This document shows, piece after piece, positions 49,866 through 59,034 of a DNA stretch of 64,000 nt; positions within the stretch are counted from its first letter, which is position 1; every line of letters starts with the position of its first letter. A program made the translations under genes and the position numbers. The stretch is taken from contig NZ_CP049744.1 in assembly GCF_000760935.2 (NCBI RefSeq), forward strand, positions 2,469,001 through 2,533,000, given 5' to 3'. The stretch comes from Rhodococcoides fascians A25f (lineage in GTDB: Bacteria > Actinomycetota > Actinomycetes > Mycobacteriales > Mycobacteriaceae). The notes under the pieces were generated by a model, which worked only from the letters and a program-made list of their open reading frames with translations, was not told the origin of the DNA and made no database searches.

Positions 49866-51863
49866 TCAGGGCAGCGAGACGACCATCACCTCGGAGCCCG
49901 GTTCCACGTGGGAACCGGCTCCGGGGCTCTGGGTGATCACCAGCGAGCCGTCCGTGTCGACCACCTGACGGACGTCGATGGTCAGGCCGAGGGCTGCGAG
50001 CGTGGTGCGCGCCGAACCGACCGAACGCCCGAGCAGCGAGGGCACGGTGACGGCGTTGGACACCTCGAGCACGGCGGTGGTTCCCGATCTGACGGTCTGC
50101 CCGGCTTCCGGCGTCGTTCCGATTGCCTTGCCGCCGTCGGTCTCGTCGTCGAACGTCTCCCGAACCTCGCCTACGGTGATTCCCACCGATTCGAGCGTTG
50201 TGCGGGCCTGGTCGACGCTCTGGCCGCGTACGTCGGGCACCTCGACCGGCGGTGCGCCTTTGCTGCGCAGTACCGTCACCGAGCTTCCGGTGGTCAGAAC
50301 GGTGCCCGGTGGTGGGTCCAGTGCTGCGACCCCGCCGATGGGAGCGGTGGTACTGAAGGCCTCGCCGCCGTCGACGGGAGTGAAGGTCCGGTCTCTCAAT
50401 TGCTGTTCCATATCGGCGACGGACGCGCTCGCGTCGATCGAGGGAACGCTCGGGCTGCCCAGTGACACCAGCAAAAACACTGTGTCGCCCTTGGCGATTC
50501 GTGATCCGCCGGTGGGGTCGGTGCCGATGAGACGGTCGGTGTCCACCGAATCGGAGTAGGTTCCGCGCACCGCCGCCTCCAGCCCGGCGGCCTCGACGGC
50601 GCTGGTGGCACCGGTGGTGTCGAGCCCGTCGACCATCGGGACGGCGGTGTAACGACCTGACCCCATCCACCAGCCGCCGAAGCCGACCAGCACGGCGAGG
50701 AGGGCGACGACGAGGAGCCAGATGACGATCGCTCGACGCGAGCGCTGTCGATCCGCCTCGAAGTCCGGGAAACGGTACTGCCCTCGGCCTGTCCCAGGTG
50801 GCTCGGCGGGCGGCGCATCGTCGTCTTCCGGGGCGTACTCGACACCGCGGGAGGTCGGTGACGTCACCACTCGGGTGTGCTGCACCCCGTGTTGCGGGGG
50901 CGGGGGCGGGGAATCCTGGACCACCTGGGTGCGAGCGGACGGCGCACGATCACCGGCCACCGTCGTCGGTGCTCCTGCGGCCGCGGAGCTCAGATGCTCG
51001 GCCGACCGCTTCGGCGCGGGTACTCGGTAGTCGGGCAGCGCCAGCGCCGACGCGGCCCCGCGCAGCGCACGCGCCATGTCGTCGGCGTTGCGATACCGGT
51101 GTTCCGGGGCGCGGACGGTCGCGTGCTGGACCACCTCGTCGAATTGCGGCGGAACGCCCGCGATGAAGGTGGAGGGAAGCGGTACGTCGTTGTCGATGCG
51201 CTGGTAGGCGATGGACAGCGAGGTGTCGCCGGTGAACGGGGTGCGTCCGGTCAGCAGCTCGAACAGCACGATCCCGACGCCGTAGACGTCGCTGCTCGCG
51301 GACGCCGAGCCGGTGGTGACCTGTTCGGGAGACAGGTACGCGGCGGTGCCCAGAATCACACTGCTGGACGTCACCGTGGAGGCTGCGATGGCACGCACGA
51401 GTCCGAAATCGGCGATCTTCACGTCGCCGTCGTCGCTGATCAGAATGTTCTCGGGTTTGATGTCGCGGTGCACCAATCCTGCTCGGTGGGCGACCGCGAG
51501 CGCCTCGAGAACCGGCCGAACGACGGCGACTGCCGCGTGCGGTGGCATGGGGCCACGCTCACGCAGGAGCTCGCGGAGGGTTCCACCCTCGACGAGTTCC
51601 ATGACCAGGAAGGCGTGCTCGCCGTCCCGCCCGTGGTCGTAGACGGCGACGAGGCCTGGATGGCTGAGCCTGGCCACGGCCCGCGCCTCGAACTCGAATC
51701 GCTGGACGAACTGCGGATCCTCGGCGAACTTCGGATCCATGATCTTCACCGCGACCGGGCGATCGAGCCTGGTGTCGAGGCCACGATAGACCGTCGACAT
51801 ACCGCCCCGTGCGATCGGTCCGTCGATACGGTACCGACGATCGAGCATCGAACCCGGTCTCAC
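49866..51863 (-). CDS. pknL: Transmembrane serine/threonine protein kinase with four PASTA domains
   Basis: 665 residues. Kinase domain about 9-275: GPIARGGMSTVYRG, catalytic VHRDIKPENIL and DFGLVRA. A proline-rich linker leads to one membrane segment (IVIWLLVVALLAVLVGF, near 405-420) and four PASTA repeats outside, which bind peptidoglycan or muropeptides in this family. GTG 51863 has AGGAGG 4 bases upstream, ruling out the open frame to 51974. It is divergent from its presumed substrate gene. Mycobacterial PknL, as I recall, lacks PASTA repeats; corynebacterial PknL has them. Confidence 0.95.
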   Translation of the reverse strand: MRPGSMLDRRYRIDGPIARGGMSTVYRGLDTRLDRPVAVKIMDPKFAEDPQFVQRFEFEARAVARLSHPGLVAVYDHGRDGEHAFLVMELVEGGTLRELLRERGPMPPHAAVAVVRPVLEALAVAHRAGLVHRDIKPENILISDDGDVKIADFGLVRAIAASTVTSSSVILGTAAYLSPEQVTTGSASASSDVYGVGIVLFELLTGRTPFTGDTSLSIAYQRIDNDVPLPSTFIAGVPPQFDEVVQHATVRAPEHRYRNADDMARALRGAASALALPDYRVPAPKRSAEHLSSAAAGAPTTVAGDRAPSARTQVVQDSPPPPPQHGVQHTRVVTSPTSRGVEYAPEDDDAPPAEPPGTGRGQYRFPDFEADRQRSRRAIVIWLLVVALLAVLVGFGGWWMGSGRYTAVPMVDGLDTTGATSAVEAAGLEAAVRGTYSDSVDTDRLIGTDPTGGSRIAKGDTVFLLVSLGSPSVPSIDASASVADMEQQLRDRTFTPVDGGEAFSTTAPIGGVAALDPPPGTVLTTGSSVTVLRSKGAPPVEVPDVRGQSVDQARTTLESVGITVGEVRETFDDETDGGKAIGTTPEAGQTVRSGTTAVLEVSNAVTVPSLLGRSVGSARTTLAALGLTIDVRQVVDTDGSLVITQSPGAGSHVEPGSEVMVVSLP

Positions 51864-52038
51864 CGAACCTCCTCTCGTCGTCCACTGCTCTGGCTGCTGT
51901 GCTGTCCGCTTCGGTACCGGACCTCTTCTGTGCGGAACTACGACGCCGATCGTATCGGTGTGTCGACCGGCCATCGGCGATCGTGTCGTGCTGTCCCTGC
52001 CGGGTCTGCCGTTTTTGAAGTCTGGACGCCGGACCCGT

Positions 52039-52044
52039 TAACGT
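52039..52044 (+). promoter_or_regulatory. -10 element for the DNA-binding protein gene, likely leaderless
   Basis: TAACGT with a 7-base gap to GTG 52052. Confidence 0.45.
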
Positions 52045-52051
52045 TACCTGC

Positions 52052-52423
52052 GTGAGTGCCATTCCCTATGCCGACGACGTGCTCGATCCGTCGGTGTCTT
52101 TGCTGCAGTTCGCCGACGTCGCGAAGATCCTCGACGTTCCCAAGACCCGCGTCGAGCAGCTCGTTCGAGATCGCCAGCTGCTGGCTCTGAAGCGTTCGCG
52201 TGTGCCCGGCGTTCCCGAGCAGTTCCTCGACGCGAGGACGGGCACCATCGTCAAGGGTCTGCCCGGCTTGTTGGCCGTGCTGCACGACGGCGGCTACGAG
52301 GACGAAGAGATCCTGCGGTGGCTGTTCACCGAAGACGAGAGCTTGCCCGGTGCGCCCGTGGCCGCACTGCACGGTGATCTGATGCGCGAAGTGATCAGGC
52401 GCGCACAGGCCATGGCCTTCTAG
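52052..52423 (+). CDS. DNA-binding protein, Rv2175c family (PknL substrate homologue)
   Basis: 123 residues. A winged HTH-like part (LLQFADVAKILDVPKTRVEQLVRDRQLLAL, near 18-47) is followed by a helical C-terminus. The mycobacterial homologue binds DNA and is phosphorylated by PknL, encoded divergently next door as here. The N-terminal Thr/Ser region that carries the phosphosite in mycobacteria is short; candidate sites are not obvious. The gene overlaps crtB by 4 bases at the 3' ends. Confidence 0.9.
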   Translation: MSAIPYADDVLDPSVSLLQFADVAKILDVPKTRVEQLVRDRQLLALKRSRVPGVPEQFLDARTGTIVKGLPGLLAVLHDGGYEDEEILRWLFTEDESLPGAPVAALHGDLMREVIRRAQAMAF

Positions 52424-53385
52424 CGAACGGTCGCACGCTTGAAGCCGGTGACCGCGAACTGTGGAAGTGCGATTCGAGCTCGAGTCCACTGCGGCACCGT
52501 CGCCCGCTGGGAGAGCACGCGGTAGCCCTGCGACTCGACCTCGTCCAGAATCCGGCCGTAGAGGATCGACGCCGTACGCATCGACGGACGCACTCGCGGG
52601 TCGAGCATGTCGATACCGGCATCGGACGTGCGATAGATCGAGCGGGTGACGGCGATGAGGTGGGCGAGAGCTCGGGTGACCCGGGCATCGACGCTGCCGG
52701 TCGTGCGACACCACCGGAGCAGTTCTTCGTCGACTCCGAAGGCAGCCAGCTCGTCGGTGGGGAGATAGATTCGATCGCGATCGAGGTCCTCGCCCATGTC
52801 CCGAATGAAGTTCGTCAGCTGGAACGCCTCGCCCAGTGCTGCGGCAGGAGGCTCGGCCTCGGACCGTTCGACGACGGTTCCCAGGATCGGCAACATCTGC
52901 AGTCCGATGACCGCAGCGGAGCCGTACATGTACTCGCGCAGTTGCTTCATCGTTCGGTAGCGCGAGACGAACACATCGCTGCCAGGAATGTCCATGCGCA
53001 TCGAGTGCATGAACGCGAAGAAGTAGTCGTGTGGAATGTCGTACCGCAACACGGTGTCGCACAGTGCGCTCAGTACCTGGTCGGTCACGCTGTGCGGCAA
53101 CGGCTTTCCGGCCAAGGCGTCGCGCACTCGGGATTCGATCGCGTCGAGCTCGACGATGCGGCGAGCGTTGAGCTCGTCCGATCCGACGGCGATGTCGGTG
53201 CCTTCGAGGTCGACGATGTCGTCGACCATGCGGGCGAATCCGTACAGCGCGTGCACTGCTGCGCGCTTGTCTGTCGGCAGCAGGCGGGTGGCGAGGAAGT
53301 AGGTCTTACCGTGCTGGGCGTTGAGCTCGCGACAGATTCGGTACGCCTCGTGCAGCGCCGGATCGATGCCGTCCAGCTCCTTCAT
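52420..53385 (-). CDS. crtB: Phytoene/squalene synthase family, probable phytoene synthase
   Basis: 321 residues. It condenses two geranylgeranyl diphosphates to phytoene. The first Asp-rich motif is DDIVD (near 55-59) and the second DLDRDR within FIRDMGEDLDRDRIYLP (near 193-210). ATG 53385 (GTG 53388 also possible) lies 10 bases after mptA, so the two may be co-transcribed. crtI and a prenyl synthase are close by, which favours phytoene over squalene or hopanoid use. Confidence 0.92.
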   Translation of the reverse strand: MKELDGIDPALHEAYRICRELNAQHGKTYFLATRLLPTDKRAAVHALYGFARMVDDIVDLEGTDIAVGSDELNARRIVELDAIESRVRDALAGKPLPHSVTDQVLSALCDTVLRYDIPHDYFFAFMHSMRMDIPGSDVFVSRYRTMKQLREYMYGSAAVIGLQMLPILGTVVERSEAEPPAAALGEAFQLTNFIRDMGEDLDRDRIYLPTDELAAFGVDEELLRWCRTTGSVDARVTRALAHLIAVTRSIYRTSDAGIDMLDPRVRPSMRTASILYGRILDEVESQGYRVLSQRATVPQWTRARIALPQFAVTGFKRATVR

Positions 53386-53395
53386 CACGGGAGTC

Positions 53396-55039
53396 TCATG
53401 ACGTGGACTCGTCTCCGGCTGGTTCGGGTGCGGTGTTCTTGGGCGCGTTCGGCACGGCACGGTGTTCCCTGGATCGGTCCGATCGTAAACGCAGCGGGTC
53501 GACGCGCGTCAACGCGAGGGCGGCAACCACGGCCGCGATGACGGCCAGTGCCACGTGCACGATGTTGTACAGGCCGATGGCACCGTCGGGTTGGAAGACG
53601 AGCATGAGCCATGTCGACAGACCGGTCAGGACCATGAGCGTCGTTCGAGACAGTGCGAAGCCGGCGGCGATCGCCAGCGGCCACGAGTAGTACCAGGGCA
53701 GGGCGGCGGGGGAGAGAACGACCGTGGCGACGAGGGCAACCAGGATGCCCTTGACGGCGTTTCGCTCGGACTTACGGCCCCACCACCAGGCTGCAGCGAG
53801 AATGACCACCAGGGCGATCGAGCACAGCAGCCGCATGACGTAGAGAACCGGGTCCAGTCGAAGATCGAGGAACCAGGAGGTACCGACGGTCACCAGGTGC
53901 GCGAGAATCGTGGGCAGCGAAAGCCAGTTGATGATCTTCGCCGATCCCGAGAGTGCTGTCAGCCACCCGATTCCGACTCCGGCGACCAGCGAAGAGACCG
54001 CGAACACCGCAACGAAGACCGCGGCTCCGATCCCCGCGGTCTTCGTGAACACCAGCACCGGCGAGGGCGGCGTTCGACCTTCCGCGCGGGCCTTGTCCCG
54101 TACGTGCAACATCCAGATCCAGACCAGGAAGGGCAGTGCCAGGCCCGCGGTCGCCTTGATCGCCACCGCGATCGCCACCAGCGCGATGCCGGCCACGTGG
54201 CGATGTTCGAGGGCCAACACGATGCCGGCCGTCATCAGGCCGACCATGAGCAACTCGTTGTGCACCCCGCCGATCAGGTGGATCAGGACCAAGGGGTTGA
54301 GAACCGCGAGCCACACAGCCGTGGTCGCGCGGCCGCCGAGGTGCTTGGCCAGCCGCGGAACCGCCCACATCATCAGCGCCAGACCGGGGAGCATGGTCAG
54401 GCGCAGGAGCATGGTCCCCGCGATGACGTTGTCGCCCGTCAACGTGGTGATACCGCGCCCGAGTAGCAGGAACAGGGGGCCGTAGGGGGCCGTCGTCGTG
54501 GTCCAGACATTGCTGACGTTGTCGAGCAGAACCCCCGGATTGGCAACGGGGCCAACGCCGTACGGATCGAAACCGTCACGGAGCAGGGCACCCTGAGCCA
54601 GGTAGGAGTAGGCGTCGCGGCTGAACATCGGTACCGACAGCAACAGCGGTGCCGTCCATGCCGGAACGATCCACCTGAGCTCGCCGACCGTGGTGCGTCC
54701 GTGCAGGGTCGCTCGCCCGAGCCGGACCCAGGCGGTGATCATCAGCAGTACGCCGACCCAGACGATGATGGTCGACAGAACGAATCCGTGGCCGAATCGC
54801 AGCCACGACAGGTGCATCTCCTCGAGCAGCGGATCGCGTCGGCGGACGCTACCTGCGCCGAACCCGCCGAACGTGATGCAGACGGCCCCGACAACACCGA
54901 GGATTGCCGCTTTGCCCTCCGGGCTGCGGAGAAAGTTTCCCGTGGCGGTCATTCTCGACGGTCGTGGTGAGGTCGAGGACGCAGAGGCGTCGTCCGACGA
55001 TCGATCCTCGGAGGTGGAGTGCGACGAAATCGAAGACAT
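53396..55039 (-). CDS. mptA: Alpha-(1->6)-mannopyranosyltransferase (MptA-like)
   Basis: 547 residues with about 12 or more membrane segments, GT-C fold. It extends the alpha-1,6 mannan core of lipomannan from polyprenyl-phosphate mannose. SVPMFSRDAYSYLAQGALLRDGFDPY (near 131-156) has the catalytic Asp of the family. ATG 55039 has GAGGAGGAG upstream. Position next to the prenyl synthase and the PknL/DNA-binding pair matches mptA (Rv2174). crtB follows after 10 bases. Confidence 0.92.
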   Translation of the reverse strand: MSSISSHSTSEDRSSDDASASSTSPRPSRMTATGNFLRSPEGKAAILGVVGAVCITFGGFGAGSVRRRDPLLEEMHLSWLRFGHGFVLSTIIVWVGVLLMITAWVRLGRATLHGRTTVGELRWIVPAWTAPLLLSVPMFSRDAYSYLAQGALLRDGFDPYGVGPVANPGVLLDNVSNVWTTTTAPYGPLFLLLGRGITTLTGDNVIAGTMLLRLTMLPGLALMMWAVPRLAKHLGGRATTAVWLAVLNPLVLIHLIGGVHNELLMVGLMTAGIVLALEHRHVAGIALVAIAVAIKATAGLALPFLVWIWMLHVRDKARAEGRTPPSPVLVFTKTAGIGAAVFVAVFAVSSLVAGVGIGWLTALSGSAKIINWLSLPTILAHLVTVGTSWFLDLRLDPVLYVMRLLCSIALVVILAAAWWWGRKSERNAVKGILVALVATVVLSPAALPWYYSWPLAIAAGFALSRTTLMVLTGLSTWLMLVFQPDGAIGLYNIVHVALAVIAAVVAALALTRVDPLRLRSDRSREHRAVPNAPKNTAPEPAGDESTS

Positions 55040-55199
55040 TGCCGCCTACTCCTCCTCTGCAACGAATTTGTTGTTCGCGATCTACATCTGAAGCCGATGC
55101 GTTTTCGCCCGACGCCGAACGATCATGGTCGCAGCAATGAACGCGACCGGCAAACGATCGCGTTCAGCTTAGTTGGTCCGTGCAGTGAATCGAACGAAG

Positions 55200-56792
55200 C
55201 TACCGCCCCGAGCGTCCTGCCACCCGCTCGGCGGCGAGCTTTCCCGACACCAGAACCGTCGGAACGCCCACACCGGGCGTCGTACCGGAGCCGGCGAGAA
55301 CCACGTTGTCGAGTCCGGCGACCATGTTCTTGCGTCGGAACGGCCCGGTCTGCCGGAACACGTGAGCGGACGAGAACGGCGATCCTTCGATCATGCCCTT
55401 CCGCGCCCAGGTCTCGGGTGTGTCGATGTGGTCGAGAACGAATCCGTCCAGGAGTCCCGTGTACCCGCGACCCTCCATCGTCGTCAGTATTTCGCGGAGA
55501 TAGGGGTGCGCCAATTCCGCCCACGCCAGCGGGGCGCTGTCCAGATTGGGGCACGGTGCCAATATCGACACCGGCTCACTGCGAACACCGCTACGCACCA
55601 CTTCGAGGTTCGGATCGCTCACCGACGGCCGGGTGATGAGCAACGAGGGATCGGCCATCAACGATCCCTTGCCCGCCTTGGCGGTGATCCTTCGGAACGT
55701 CTCGGCCCATTCGTCACCGAAGTCGATGGTGTGGTGCGCGCGAGCGGGCCACTTCGCGGTCTGTTCGACGGGAACGGTTCCGTGCGCGACGACCGCCGAC
55801 GGTGAGACGACGCCGTAGCCGTTGTGCCTGCCCTTCTTCGACACCGACGCCCGGTCCAGTAGTCGATCGACCACGGGCAGGTCGGCGGTGAGAACGAGTG
55901 CGTCGCAGGCGATTCGATGGCCGGTTGCGGTCAGCACGGAGTCGGCACGCCCGCGGTCGACGGTGATGTCGACGATCTCGGTGCCGAGGTCGAGTGTTCC
56001 GCCCGCGGTGACGAACGCGTCGGCCATGGCCCTGGCGATGGCCGCCATTCCGCCGTCGGGGAAGAAGACGCCGAGCGAGGTGTCCATGTGTGCGATGGCC
56101 CCGTAGACCGCGAGAGCCTTCTGCGGTGCCATGCCGGCGTAGAGCGCCTGAAAAGTGAAGACGCGGCGCAGCCGGGTGTCTTCGAGGAAACTGTCGACGC
56201 GCGGTCCGAGTCTGCCGAAGCCGCCCAACTTGATCAGTGTGGCGGTGTCGCGAACGGCGGCCTTCGAGCCCACGAGATCGAGCGGGGAATCGAAGTTCGA
56301 GTCGATGTACCGGTCGAACTCGGCATCGAAGATGTCGGCCAGCCACCGACGCAGGTTGCGGTATCCCTGCGCCTCGGCGGGCCCGCAGGTCCGTTCGACC
56401 TCGGCCGCCATCGCCTCCGGGTCCGAGTAGACATCGATCGACGTACCGTCGGCGTACCGCGTGTGGTACGACGGCGACAGCGCCCTGAGCCGGATCTGCG
56501 GCGTCGTCGACTCGAAATCGGCACCCACCGCGGCCAGAGCCTCGAGCACCAGGTTCGGCATGGTCAACACGCTTGCGCCGTTGTCGATGTCGTACAGATG
56601 CGAGCCGTCGGTGTCGGACACCGGATACACCCCGACCCGGCCGCCCACGGTCTCGTCTCGTTCGACGATGGTGACCTTCTTGCCTGCTCCGAGCAGATGC
56701 AGACCGGCAGCCAATCCAGCCAATCCGGCTCCCACCACCACGACCCGGTCGGTGGGTCCGGCGACCGTGCGAATCGAAGACATGACGCTCAC
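55200..56792 (-). CDS. crtI: Phytoene desaturase-family FAD oxidoreductase
   Basis: 530 residues. FAD-binding VVVVGAGLAGLAAGLHLLGAG (near 18-38) opens the protein and GSGTTPGVGVPTVLVSGKLAAERV closes it, both CrtI signatures. It would introduce double bonds into phytoene to give lycopene or a related polyene. GTG 56792 or ATG 56783 is the start; it begins 2 bases after the prenyl synthase stop, so both are one operon. 160 bases separate its end from mptA. Confidence 0.94.
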   Translation of the reverse strand: MSVMSSIRTVAGPTDRVVVVGAGLAGLAAGLHLLGAGKKVTIVERDETVGGRVGVYPVSDTDGSHLYDIDNGASVLTMPNLVLEALAAVGADFESTTPQIRLRALSPSYHTRYADGTSIDVYSDPEAMAAEVERTCGPAEAQGYRNLRRWLADIFDAEFDRYIDSNFDSPLDLVGSKAAVRDTATLIKLGGFGRLGPRVDSFLEDTRLRRVFTFQALYAGMAPQKALAVYGAIAHMDTSLGVFFPDGGMAAIARAMADAFVTAGGTLDLGTEIVDITVDRGRADSVLTATGHRIACDALVLTADLPVVDRLLDRASVSKKGRHNGYGVVSPSAVVAHGTVPVEQTAKWPARAHHTIDFGDEWAETFRRITAKAGKGSLMADPSLLITRPSVSDPNLEVVRSGVRSEPVSILAPCPNLDSAPLAWAELAHPYLREILTTMEGRGYTGLLDGFVLDHIDTPETWARKGMIEGSPFSSAHVFRQTGPFRRKNMVAGLDNVVLAGSGTTPGVGVPTVLVSGKLAAERVAGRSGR

Positions 56793-56794
56793 TT

Positions 56795-57904
56795 TCAGTA
56801 CTGCCGCTTGATTGCGGCGGTTGCCATGGCGCGCAGATGCGCGGCGGCAGCCGGCTCGATCGAACTGTTGTCGAGGGTCGCCACCGCCCGAGCGCCGAGC
56901 TCGTCGATCTGCCGTTCGACGGCGTCGACTGCTCCGAGTTCGACCAGAATCGAACGAATGTCGGCCACTGCCTCGGCGTCCAGTTCGGTTCCGAGGCTGG
57001 CCCGGATCGTGGCTGCCAGATCGGGCCGGTTCTCGTCGGCGTGCTTCAGCGCCGACGCGATGAGCACGGTGCGCTTACCTTCGGTGATGTCGTCGCCCGA
57101 CGGTTTGCCGGTCACCTCGGGATCGCCGAACACTCCGAGCAGGTCGTCGCGCAACTGGAACGCGATCCCGATATCGGCCCCGAAGCTGCGATAGGCGGCA
57201 ATCAGGTCCTCGTCGGCATCCGCCAGAACTGCGCCGAGGTGCAGCGGTCGTTCCACCGTGTACGCGGCGGTCTTGAAGCGATTGACCCGCATTGCCGCCG
57301 CCACCCCCTCGTCGGTGCCTGCTTCGGCCTCGATGTCGAGGAGTTGGCCACCCAGGACCTCGGTGCGCATGGCCGACCACACCGGCTGGACCCGGCGTGC
57401 CGCGTCGTTGTCGATGCCCGATTCGCGGAGTAGATCGTCGGCCCAGCACAGGGCGAGATCACCGACGAGAATGGCCGCCGACTCGCCGAAGTGGTTCGAG
57501 GAGCCGGACCAGCCCGCGTCCCGATGCCGTTGGGCAAAGCCGACGTGCACGGTCGGAAAGCCTCGCCGGGTGTTGGACGAATCGATGATGTCGTCGTGGA
57601 TCAGGGCACAGGCCTGGATCAGTTCGAGCGCCGAGCAGGCGCGAAGCACTGCGTCGGATCGCGGACCGGTGGGTTCGCCACCCGCACCGAGCCATGCCGT
57701 CCAAGCGAACGCGGGGCGCATGCGCTTGCCGCCGCGCAGTACGAACGCTTCGAGATCTGCCACGGCTGCGGGGTAGCCACCGCCGACGGTGTCGACGACC
57801 TCGCGTCGCGTGGCGAAGAACTCGGCGAGCTTCGCGTCCACGGCAGCACGCAGCGCCTCCGGTCCGATTGCAGCGGTGGGGGTGTCGACGACGGGCGAGG
57901 ACAA
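56795..57904 (-). CDS. idsA: Polyprenyl (geranylgeranyl) diphosphate synthase
   Basis: Makes the C20 precursor for CrtB or longer polyprenyls. The first Asp-rich motif is LIHDDIIDSS and the second is QLRDDLLGVFGD; GGKRMRP near the N-terminus binds isopentenyl diphosphate. Length is 369 with TTG 57904. The start is unsure: the frame is open to GTG 57982, while GGAGG at 57927-57923 would serve a start close downstream (CTG 57916 or TTG 57904). Divergent from metF. The position matches idsA2 (Rv2173). Confidence 0.92.
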   Translation of the reverse strand: MSSPVVDTPTAAIGPEALRAAVDAKLAEFFATRREVVDTVGGGYPAAVADLEAFVLRGGKRMRPAFAWTAWLGAGGEPTGPRSDAVLRACSALELIQACALIHDDIIDSSNTRRGFPTVHVGFAQRHRDAGWSGSSNHFGESAAILVGDLALCWADDLLRESGIDNDAARRVQPVWSAMRTEVLGGQLLDIEAEAGTDEGVAAAMRVNRFKTAAYTVERPLHLGAVLADADEDLIAAYRSFGADIGIAFQLRDDLLGVFGDPEVTGKPSGDDITEGKRTVLIASALKHADENRPDLAATIRASLGTELDAEAVADIRSILVELGAVDAVERQIDELGARAVATLDNSSIEPAAAAHLRAMATAAIKRQY

Positions 57905-58048
57905 GTCTCCGGACAGGACGATCCTCCAAGGTGTGCGGTGGGTGCGTCGGAATGTGGTTCCCAGACTAGTAGTCGCCCACACCCGTGCGCCGACGTGCAG
58001 CGAACACCGACGCCCGGGATGCCCGACGGGCTGTTCCGACGCGCAACC

Positions 58049-58054
58049 TATGAT
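58049..58054 (+). promoter_or_regulatory. -10 element for metF, likely leaderless
   Basis: TATGAT, one base from consensus TATAAT, with a 6-base gap to GTG 58061 and no Shine-Dalgarno sequence. Confidence 0.6.
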
Positions 58055-58060
58055 CTTCGG

Positions 58061-59029
58061 GTGAGCGAAGAATCAGTCCGGGGGCGGGCGAGCCGAGGGA
58101 ACGCGTCGAGCACGCCGTCCATCGTCGACCGACTGCGCAGTGAACCGGACGCCAGAATCCCGTTTTCTGTCGAGTTCTCGCCGCCGCGCGATGCTGCAGC
58201 CGAGGCCAAGTTGTGGCGCGCAGTTCGTGAGTTCGAGCAACTGCAACCGGCGTTCGTGTCGATGACGTACGGTGCCGGAGGCTCGACCCGAGATCGAACG
58301 GTGCGTGTCACCGGACAGATTGCGGAAGAGACCACACTGCTCCCTGTGGCGCATCTCACTGCTGTCTCGCACAGTGTCGACGAGTTGCGGTCGATGGTCG
58401 GGTCCTACGCCGACCGCGGCATCACCAACATCCTCGTGCTGCGCGGAGATCCGCCGGGAGATCCGCTCGGTGACTGGGAGAAGCATCCGGACGGCGTCGA
58501 GTACGCGGAGGAACTCGTTCGGTTGGTGCGCGATCTCGGTGACTTCCATGTCGGAGTGGCGTCGTTCCCTGAAGGACACCACCGCGCCGACGACCTCGAA
58601 CAGGACACCAGGTGCCTGGTCGGCAAGCTCCGTGCAGGGGCCGAGTACTCGATCACCCAGATGTTCTTCGATGTGGACGACTATCTGCGTCTGCGCGATC
58701 GCGTCTCTGCGTACGACGCCGAGCAAGGTGCCAAGCCGATCATTCCCGAGATCATGCCCATCACCTCGCTCCGGTCGGTTCGCCGGATGCTCGAGCTCTC
58801 GGGCACCACGCTGCCGTCCTCCCTGGACGAGAAGTTCACTCGCGCAGCCGGATCCGGGCCCGAAGAGGATCGCGCCGCCGTCCGAGAGGTAGGCATCGAA
58901 CTTGCCACGAACATCGGCGAGCGGCTGATCTCCGAAGGTGCACCCGGTTTGCACTTCATCACGTTGAACTTTGCCCGCGCCACCCGTGAGGTGTTGTGCA
59001 ACCTGGGTCTCGCGCCCGCGCGGGTGTAG
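58061..59029 (+). CDS. metF: Methylenetetrahydrofolate reductase
   Basis: Makes 5-methyltetrahydrofolate for methionine synthesis; 322 residues, TIM barrel with FAD. FSVEFSPPRD (catalytic Glu) and PAFVSMTYGAGGSTRDRT near the N-terminus, NILVLRGDPPGDP, and ITQMFFDVDDYLRL are visible. The frame is open upstream to 57491, but GTG 58061 with the -10 at 58049 is the start. Flanked by carotenoid genes on the opposite strand. In mycobacteria (Rv2172c) it also lies between idsA2 and lppM. Confidence 0.94.
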   Translation: MSEESVRGRASRGNASSTPSIVDRLRSEPDARIPFSVEFSPPRDAAAEAKLWRAVREFEQLQPAFVSMTYGAGGSTRDRTVRVTGQIAEETTLLPVAHLTAVSHSVDELRSMVGSYADRGITNILVLRGDPPGDPLGDWEKHPDGVEYAEELVRLVRDLGDFHVGVASFPEGHHRADDLEQDTRCLVGKLRAGAEYSITQMFFDVDDYLRLRDRVSAYDAEQGAKPIIPEIMPITSLRSVRRMLELSGTTLPSSLDEKFTRAAGSGPEEDRAAVREVGIELATNIGERLISEGAPGLHFITLNFARATREVLCNLGLAPARV

Positions 59030-59034
59030 CCGCG

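Noticed and set aside
50877..52055. 392-codon plus-strand frame opposite pknL
   Set aside because: Antisense to the kinase domain and PASTA linker; no recognisable domain.
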